Source of the DNA: an uncultured Verrucomicrobiota bacterium | Lineage (GTDB): Bacteria > Verrucomicrobiota > Verrucomicrobiia > Methylacidiphilales > Verrucolacustridaceae | Reading direction: 5' to 3' | NCBI GenBank assembly: GCA_903905395.1 | Contig: CAIVGD010000233.1 | Span: 1 to 5,876 of the forward strand | DNA: 5,876 nt | Part shown: one piece after another, positions 1-4,560 of the stretch | How positions within the stretch are numbered: the first letter of the stretch is position 1 | Layout: every line of letters begins with the position of its first letter | Program-made: the position numbers and the translations under genes | Notes under the pieces: model-generated | Databases searched by the model: none | The model's input: only the letters and a program-made list of their open reading frames with translations | Told to the model about the DNA's origin: nothing

Positions 1-439
1 TCTCGGGCAACGGGCTGAGCACCCCGGTGGAGGTTTCATGGTGAATCAAGGCCAGTGTGTCGTATCCGCCTTTGGCCAGCTCCTTCTCAATCATATCCGG
101 CTTGATCGCCAATCCCCATTCCACCTGCACTTGGCCGGCCTCCTTGCCACATTTCAGCGCCACATCAAACCACTTATCCGAAAACGCACCATTCATGCAG
201 ATCAGCACCTTCTTTTTAACCAGATTGCGAAGAGATGCCTCCATAACCGACCAAGCCGAACCCGTTCCCAGAAAGACCGGTTGAGTGGTTCCAAACAGCT
301 TTCTCAGTCCTGGCTGTACTCGGGCGTAGAGATCCTGAAAACCCTTACCCCTGTGTCCGATCATGGGCCCGCCAAAGGCTTTGCGTACGGATTCTGATAT
401 TTCGACCGGTCCGGGGATAAACAATTTGATGTGGGGCAT
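1..439 (-). CDS. Class V PLP-dependent aminotransferase (alanine/serine-glyoxylate type), N-terminal part
   Basis: The minus-strand frame starts with ATG at 439-437 and stays open for 146 codons to the left edge, so the C-terminal part, including the PLP-binding lysine, lies outside the window. The start is well supported because the family hallmark 'LFIPGPVEIS' follows directly (residues 6-15), where class V enzymes of the alanine-glyoxylate/serine-pyruvate group normally begin. Other matching segments are 'MIGHRGKGFQDLY' (26-38), 'FLGTGSAWSVMEA' (56-68, the cofactor-phosphate loop, usually SGT-type), 'NGAFSDKW' (83-90) and 'HHETSTGV' (133-140, substrate/cofactor contact region). Family members move an amino group from alanine, serine or a similar donor to glyoxylate or pyruvate in the cytoplasm; the exact substrate cannot be told from this fragment. 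No clear Shine-Dalgarno sequence precedes the ATG. The gene diverges from the 461-1480 gene with 21 bp between start codons. Confidence 0.88.
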   Translation of the reverse strand, partial: MPHIKLFIPGPVEISESVRKAFGGPMIGHRGKGFQDLYARVQPGLRKLFGTTQPVFLGTGSAWSVMEASLRNLVKKKVLICMNGAFSDKWFDVALKCGKEAGQVQVEWGLAIKPDMIEKELAKGGYDTLALIHHETSTGVLSPLPE

Positions 440-460
440 AGTTAGGGTAGTAGAGAAACT
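440..460. promoter_or_regulatory. 21-bp divergent intergenic gap between two start codons
   Basis: Only 21 bp separate the ATG of the aminotransferase (minus strand) and the GTG assigned to the exported protein (plus strand). This is too short for two back-to-back promoters, so promoter elements must reach into the opposite coding regions or the plus-strand start must lie further downstream. I looked for -10/-35 pairs on both strands within about 60 bp and found none close to consensus. A weak purine patch (AGAGAA, 452-457) lies just before the GTG. Confidence 0.35.
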
Positions 461-1480
461 GTGACATTTCGCAAACTTATCCTTTGTTCGGTTCCTCTCC
501 TGGGTGGGGTTCTTACCCTCGTGGCCCAGGTCAACTCGAGGTATCCGAATATGAACCGAAACCCCCAAACCACGGCGGATGATGCCGATGAGTCGGCACC
601 GAAGGCCGTCCGGGTAGCCGCTCCGGTTTCTGCATCTACGCCCGTCTCCGCCGATAATCTCACCGCCGACCAGATAATCCAGAACGCCATCCGCCGCGAC
701 GAGGAGCTCCGGGATCTGCGGGAAGGCTTCAGTTACCAGCTCAAGCTGGTGACCCAACAGCTCGACGACAAGGACAAGGTGATTCCTGACAAGACCAAGA
801 CGGTAACCGCCAAGATCAAGCCGGGTAAAAATATCACCTTCAGCGCGGATTTTAATGACAGCGGCGACCCCGATTCCAAGCCCACTCAATCCGCCGCGAG
901 CCGGACAACCTACGCCGGAGCCATCCCAGGTCGTGGGCTTCGCTCCTCCGGGCAGACCTCGGACTCAGACTCTGGCTCCGCTTCCGGCAACAAGGACGTG
1001 GACGATGCCCGCAAGGTAAACGCGATGCTCGATATGGGAAAAATTGCCCCCCGTTTCAAATATGAAAAAGCGGAGAATCAGACCATCCGGAACCACCCCT
1101 GTTATGCCATCCGATTCTCCCCTAAAAAAGATCAGCCCTACGCTTCGCGTGAAGAAAAAGTGATCAACAAAGTCGGAGGCACCCTATGGATCGATCAGAA
1201 TGATTTCAGCATCATCCAGACCAAGGGTAAGTTGACCGAGGAAGTGGAGGTGGCGTGGTTTTTCGCCTCGATGAAGGATCTGGATTTCAACTACGAAACC
1301 TCGGAACTGGACGAGATACATATTCCCGTCCCCTCCAACTTCACTATGAACTTCCTCCTAAACATCATGGGCTATCGGTTGGAACAGAAACAGGTCAGCA
1401 CCATGGAAAACTACCAACCCATCCCCGAATCTTCAGCCACCCCACCCAAACCCGCCAGTCCACCGACCTCGAATCCTTGA
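461..1480 (+). CDS. Predicted exported LolA/RseB-like (outer-membrane lipoprotein-sorting type) protein
   Basis: This 339-residue protein starts at GTG 461; an in-frame stop at 443-445 leaves no usable earlier start. Residues 1-24 look like a signal peptide: a basic 'FRK' followed by a hydrophobic stretch to about 'TLVAQV'. There is no good lipobox, because Cys9 is preceded by Leu. A charged, low-complexity segment follows (about 25-65), then the probable folded domain (about 66-318). Residues 209-316, with 'IRNHPCYAIRFSP', 'VGGTLWIDQNDFSIIQTKGKL' in outline, and 'HIPVPSNFTMNF', resemble the LolA/LolB/RseB fold, in which a half-barrel holds a lipid; the function here is inferred only. A Ser/Gly/Asp-rich linker (about 161-181) and a Pro-rich tail (321-339) are present. 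The GH13 gene follows after 32 bp, which suggests co-transcription. ATG 551 is an alternative start with a better ribosome site, but it would delete the signal peptide. Confidence 0.72.
   Translation: MTFRKLILCSVPLLGGVLTLVAQVNSRYPNMNRNPQTTADDADESAPKAVRVAAPVSASTPVSADNLTADQIIQNAIRRDEELRDLREGFSYQLKLVTQQLDDKDKVIPDKTKTVTAKIKPGKNITFSADFNDSGDPDSKPTQSAASRTTYAGAIPGRGLRSSGQTSDSDSGSASGNKDVDDARKVNAMLDMGKIAPRFKYEKAENQTIRNHPCYAIRFSPKKDQPYASREEKVINKVGGTLWIDQNDFSIIQTKGKLTEEVEVAWFFASMKDLDFNYETSELDEIHIPVPSNFTMNFLLNIMGYRLEQKQVSTMENYQPIPESSATPPKPASPPTSNP
538..553 (+). promoter_or_regulatory. Shine-Dalgarno-like GAGG before an internal ATG (alternative start)
   Basis: GAGG at 538-541 stands 9 nt before an in-frame ATG at 551-553 (Met31 of the 461-1480 gene). 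By ribosome-site quality this competes with the GTG at 461. I still prefer 461 because the 30 codons in between encode a convincing signal peptide. If 551 were used, the divergent gap would grow to 111 bp and the product would stay in the cytoplasm. Confidence 0.25.
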
Positions 1481-1512
1481 CCCGCCTTAAGGATGGGTTC
1501 TGAATCTATCCG

Positions 1513-3627
1513 ATGCCGATTTTTACAACGAACTGGAAGTCCGCCTTGGCCGGGTGGGTTGTCTGCCTTTGCCTCTTCGCAACCTTTGCGGAGGCGGCGG
1601 AATCCCCGGTGCTCACGTGGACGCCTAATCCTGCTGGGACGTTGCAGTACGGGACGGCGGCAACGACGAACAACGTACTGCACGCGACGAGCAGCGTAGC
1701 GGGTGACTTTAGTTACAATCCGACGAACGGCACGGTGTTGCCTGCTGGAACTAACAGTTTGGTGGGCACGTTCACGCCGAGTGACACGAATGCTTATGTG
1801 TCGGGGGAGAAAATCACCAATAGCGTGGTGGTTGCCAAGGAGTCGCAGGATTGGGCGGCCTCGGCAGTTTGGTATCAAATATTTCCAGATCGATTCCGCA
1901 ACGGGGATCCACACAACGACCCGACTGCGGCCTATGCCCGCGTGCCCGACAAAGTAAAAGACAAGTGGAAGATCATGCCCTGGACCAAAGAGTGGTACGC
2001 CCTGGAAGACTGGGAAAAGGAACTCGGCTCAGATGTCTATGCCAGCAACGGCCATCGCCGCTATGGCGGAGATTTTCAAGGGATCATCGATAAACTCGAT
2101 TACCTTCAAGACCTGGGAGTCACCGCAATTTACCTAAACCCCATCTTTGAGTCCCCTTCCCTGCACAAATACGACTCACGCTCCTTTCATCATGCGGATC
2201 CTCACTTCGGACCGGACCCAGCTGGAGATATCACCTTGATGCAGGGGGAAACGGCCGACCCCGCCACTTGGAAATGGACGGCCGCCGACAAACTTTTTCT
2301 CGAACTCGTGAAGCAGGTTCACGCCCGGGGACTACATGTGATTCTGGACGGGGTTTTCAACCACTGCTCCACCGATTTTTTCGCCTTTGCCGATCTGCGC
2401 GAGAAGCAAAAGGATTCCGCTTATGCCAAATGGTACGATGTGCGTCACTTCGACGATCCGGCGACCAAGGACAAGAACGAGTTTGATTACGCCGGATGGT
2501 GGGGAGTGAAAAGCATGCCGGAATTCTCCGAGGTTCTCGACGACCGAGGGAGAAAGAATCTTTTTCCAGGGGTGAAGGACTACCTCTTCGCCGTCACGCG
2601 CCGATGGATGGATCCAGATGGCAACCCTTATACTCAGGATGGGATAGATGGCTGGAGATTGGACGTAGCCAACGAGGTCGGTACCGGCTTCTGGTCGGAT
2701 TGGAATGAACTCGTAAAATCGATCAACCCCCACGCCTACACCACTCCGGAAATCTGGAGCGAGGCCACGGATTTCGTGCGCGAAGGTAAATTTGACGGTG
2801 TGATGAACTACTATGCTTTTGCCATGCCGGTAAAAGGCGGTCTGATTGACGGCACCCTGCCCATCCGGGAGTTTGTCCAACTTATCGAGGAACGCCGCCA
2901 GAAATTTGACTTCAAGGAAACCAAACTCCTCCAGAACCTTTTTGATTCCCACGACACCGACCGCTTCCCCTCAATGATCGTCAACCGGGACCGCCCTTAC
3001 TACGCGAAGGGCGACGCCTTCGCCTACGATGCCGATATCTTTCCGGGAAGCCGGGAGAAGCCTTACCTCATTCGCAAACCCAACGACACCGAGCGAAAGC
3101 TTCAACGAATGATCGTGCTTTTCCAAATGGCCTATCCAGGAGCCCCCTACCTGTACTACGGCACGGAGGCCGGCATGTGGGGAGCCGACGACCCTGACGA
3201 CCGCATGCCCATGGCCTGGGCCGACTTTAAGTTCGATCCGCAGACCATCAGCCCTGGCGGTCAACCCGCACGCAACGACGACATCAACTTCGACGCCCCA
3301 CTCCATGATTTTTACAAGGATGCGATCGCCTTACGCCGAAAATACCCCGTGCTCGTGGACGGCGACATTCAGGTGATCGGCGCGGACAACATCTCCCGTA
3401 TGTTTGCCTTTGCCAGAACCGGCGGAACCACTCTCGTGGCCGTCTTCAACCGGCACGAATCTCCGCAGACTTTTATTTTTCAGTTCGGCACCACCGATGG
3501 CAGTGCGCCAAATCCCCTCGTTCCGGTGTTTATTTCTTCCGGCTCGCTTTCCGATGCGGTCATCAAACAGGGCAGTGGCAAGGTCCACGTCACCCTCCCC
3601 GGATGGACCGGGGTTCTTCTCAAATAG
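1513..3627 (+). CDS. Secreted GH13 alpha-amylase/neopullulanase-type glycoside hydrolase with N-terminal Ig-like module
   Basis: This 704-residue enzyme is predicted to hydrolyse alpha-glucosidic bonds in starch, glycogen or maltodextrins outside the cytoplasm. Residues 1-29 form a signal peptide (Lys9, hydrophobic core, then 'FAEAAE' with an A-x-A cleavage site). Residues 33-108 are an Ig-like module. The catalytic barrel begins with 'AVWYQIFPDRF' (118-128). All four GH13 core motifs are intact: DGVFNH (279-284); GWRLDVANE (380-388) with nucleophile Asp384 and Arg382; PEIW (412-415) with acid/base Glu413; and SHDTDRF (479-485) with Asp481. 'MPEF' at 335-338 matches the MPKL-type fifth motif of the neopullulanase/cyclomaltodextrinase group. 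'GMWGADDPDDR' (554-564) is typical of related exported enzymes, and a beta-rich C-domain ends the protein. ATG 1513 is chosen because an in-frame stop lies at 1501-1503. AAGGA at 1489-1493 is 19 nt away, which is long for a ribosome site. Exact substrate specificity is not readable. Confidence 0.93.
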   Translation: MPIFTTNWKSALAGWVVCLCLFATFAEAAESPVLTWTPNPAGTLQYGTAATTNNVLHATSSVAGDFSYNPTNGTVLPAGTNSLVGTFTPSDTNAYVSGEKITNSVVVAKESQDWAASAVWYQIFPDRFRNGDPHNDPTAAYARVPDKVKDKWKIMPWTKEWYALEDWEKELGSDVYASNGHRRYGGDFQGIIDKLDYLQDLGVTAIYLNPIFESPSLHKYDSRSFHHADPHFGPDPAGDITLMQGETADPATWKWTAADKLFLELVKQVHARGLHVILDGVFNHCSTDFFAFADLREKQKDSAYAKWYDVRHFDDPATKDKNEFDYAGWWGVKSMPEFSEVLDDRGRKNLFPGVKDYLFAVTRRWMDPDGNPYTQDGIDGWRLDVANEVGTGFWSDWNELVKSINPHAYTTPEIWSEATDFVREGKFDGVMNYYAFAMPVKGGLIDGTLPIREFVQLIEERRQKFDFKETKLLQNLFDSHDTDRFPSMIVNRDRPYYAKGDAFAYDADIFPGSREKPYLIRKPNDTERKLQRMIVLFQMAYPGAPYLYYGTEAGMWGADDPDDRMPMAWADFKFDPQTISPGGQPARNDDINFDAPLHDFYKDAIALRRKYPVLVDGDIQVIGADNISRMFAFARTGGTTLVAVFNRHESPQTFIFQFGTTDGSAPNPLVPVFISSGSLSDAVIKQGSGKVHVTLPGWTGVLLK
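1609..1836 (+). other. Ig-like (YGT...LPAGT...FTP) module inside the GH13 gene
   Basis: Residues 33-108 of the GH13 protein match the pattern of bacterial Ig-like repeats that often occur in tandem in large surface proteins of Acidobacteriota, Planctomycetota and Verrucomicrobiota: 'LTWTPNPAGTLQYGTA', 'HATSSVAGDFSYNP', 'GTVLPAGTNSLVGTFTPSD'. Here there is one copy, placed directly after the signal peptide and about ten residues before the first barrel strand. Such modules usually act as spacers or in adhesion and protein contact; no catalytic role is expected. Codon use inside the module differs from the catalytic part: by my count 12 of 14 threonines are ACG and 3 of 5 leucines TTG, while the catalytic part mostly uses ACC. 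Confidence 0.8.
3597..3621 (+). terminator. Possible intrinsic terminator inside the 3' end of the GH13 gene
   Basis: CCCCGG (3597-3602) and CCGGGG (3608-3613) form a perfect 6-bp all-GC stem with a 5-nt loop, followed by the pyrimidine tract TTCTTCTC (3614-3621). It lies within the last codons, just before the stop at 3625-3627. The tail is not a clean T-run, and on the opposite strand the hairpin is followed by AGGGTG, so if it works it ends only plus-strand transcripts. The stem might also simply reflect the codons for the 'LPGWTGV' segment. Confidence 0.35.
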
Positions 3628-3629
3628 AA

Positions 3630-4490
3630 TTAAGCAGAACGTTCGATCGGGGCCCGCACTCGATTTCCCCACTCCGTCCAGGAGCCGTCATAGTTCCGCA
3701 CCTTTTTCAAACCGAGAAGATAGCTCAAGACAAACCACGTGTGGCTCGAGCGCTCGCCGATCCGACAGTAGGCGATGACTTCTTTGTCAGGAGACATCGC
3801 GCAACCCACTAGGTAAATCTTCTCTAATTCCTCTACCGGTTTGAAGGTTCCATCCTCCCTAACCGCCGCCGTCCACGGCACACTCTTGGCACCTGGAATG
3901 TGTCCCCCGCGTAAAACCCCCTCCTGCGGGTACTCTGGCATGTGGGTCACTTCCCCCTTAAATTCTCCTGGGGATCGGACATCAATCAGGGGCAGATTTT
4001 TTTGGCTGAAGGCCAAGGCGTCCTCGTAAAAGGCGCGGACTTCGGCATCTCGCCTTTGCGTTGGCACAAAATAGCTCACTGCGGGGACCTTCGTCTTTTC
4101 CCGCGTCAAAGCCCGCTTCTCCGCCACCCACTTGTCCCGGCCCCCGTTGAGGATCTTCACCTTATCGTGTCCGTACAACCTGAAAGCCCACAAAGCGTAA
4201 CACGCCCACCAGTTGGACTTGTCCCCGTAAAAAATCACCGTCGTGTACGGCGTGATCCCGTTACGGCCGCAAAGTTCCGCAAAAGCCTTTGGGGTTATGT
4301 AATCCCGAATCAAGGAGTCCTGGAGATCACTCCTCCAATCAATATGCACCGCTCCCTCAATATGCCCGGTTTCGTAAAGCAGGACGTCCTCATTGCTTTC
4401 CACCACCCGCACATTCGGATCACGTAGATGTTGGGCCAGCCACTCGGTTTCCACCAAGGCTTCGGGATGTGCGTAATATTTTAAGCTCAT
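3630..4490 (-). CDS. Two-domain sulfurtransferase (thiosulfate / 3-mercaptopyruvate sulfurtransferase, rhodanese family)
   Basis: This 286-residue enzyme has the usual length for tandem rhodanese proteins. It moves a sulfane sulfur from a donor such as thiosulfate or 3-mercaptopyruvate to cyanide or a thiol acceptor. Domain 1 (about 12-125) contains 'GHIEGAVHIDW' (42-52) and has Asp90 in 'FYGDKSNWWA' at the usual cysteine site, so it is catalytically silent, as usual. Domain 2 (about 150-280) contains 'LIDVRSPGEF' (168-177), 'GGHIPGAKSVPW' (195-206) and the active loop CRIGERSS (242-249) with catalytic Cys242, then 'NYDGSWTEWG' (266-275). The CRIGERS loop is that of the CysA-type thiosulfate sulfurtransferases known from actinobacteria and others. 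It differs from the CG(S/T)GVTA loop of classical 3-mercaptopyruvate enzymes, so thiosulfate is the more likely donor (inference). No signal peptide is seen; it should be cytoplasmic. The start is supported by a good ribosome site. Its stop is 2 bp from that of the convergent GH13 gene, and metG lies 70 bp upstream. Confidence 0.93.
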   Translation of the reverse strand: MSLKYYAHPEALVETEWLAQHLRDPNVRVVESNEDVLLYETGHIEGAVHIDWRSDLQDSLIRDYITPKAFAELCGRNGITPYTTVIFYGDKSNWWACYALWAFRLYGHDKVKILNGGRDKWVAEKRALTREKTKVPAVSYFVPTQRRDAEVRAFYEDALAFSQKNLPLIDVRSPGEFKGEVTHMPEYPQEGVLRGGHIPGAKSVPWTAAVREDGTFKPVEELEKIYLVGCAMSPDKEVIAYCRIGERSSHTWFVLSYLLGLKKVRNYDGSWTEWGNRVRAPIERSA

Positions 4491-4560
4491 AATTTAAGAC
4501 ACCTCTGAACATTAAAAATGCCCCAACCCACTCCGGCGCGCAACCGCCCCCCTCATCTTC
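4491..4560 (-). other. 70-bp spacer between metG and the sulfurtransferase gene
   Basis: Read on the minus strand, this gap has a G-rich first half with short GC inverted repeats (for example GGCG...CGCC with a 6-nt loop), an ATTTTTA stretch, and the ribosome site of the next gene. The GC stem is weak and separated from the T-run by about 15 nt, so I do not call a terminator. Read-through from metG or a weak internal promoter are both possible. Confidence 0.4.
4500..4506 (-). promoter_or_regulatory. Ribosome binding site of the sulfurtransferase gene
   Basis: On the minus strand AGAGGTG ends 9 nt before the ATG at 4490-4488. This is the clearest Shine-Dalgarno sequence in the window and confirms the chosen start. 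Confidence 0.7.

Noticed and set aside
38..397. Plus-strand open frame of 119 codons
   Set aside because: It is the antisense shadow of the aminotransferase, whose minus-strand translation carries clear family motifs; the plus frame shows no recognisable protein.
476..490. Lipobox in the exported protein (Cys9)
   Set aside because: The residues before Cys9 are L-I-L, with Leu at -1 where Gly, Ala or Ser is needed, and the cysteine lies too early, before the hydrophobic core.
1411..1914. Minus-strand open frame of 167 codons spanning the junction of the two plus-strand genes
   Set aside because: It is Arg-rich with no recognisable domain and antisense to the signal peptide and Ig module of the GH13 gene.
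2332..2952. Minus-strand open frame of 206 codons inside the GH13 gene
   Set aside because: It is fully antisense to the catalytic barrel with all its motifs; its length follows from the GC-rich codon pattern.
3942..4427. Plus-strand open frame of 161 codons
   Set aside because: It is antisense to the sulfurtransferase; no family resemblance and no ribosome site.
4491..4560. Possible intrinsic terminator after metG
   Set aside because: The GC inverted repeat is only 4 bp and is separated from the T-run by about 15 nt, so it does not fit the standard form.
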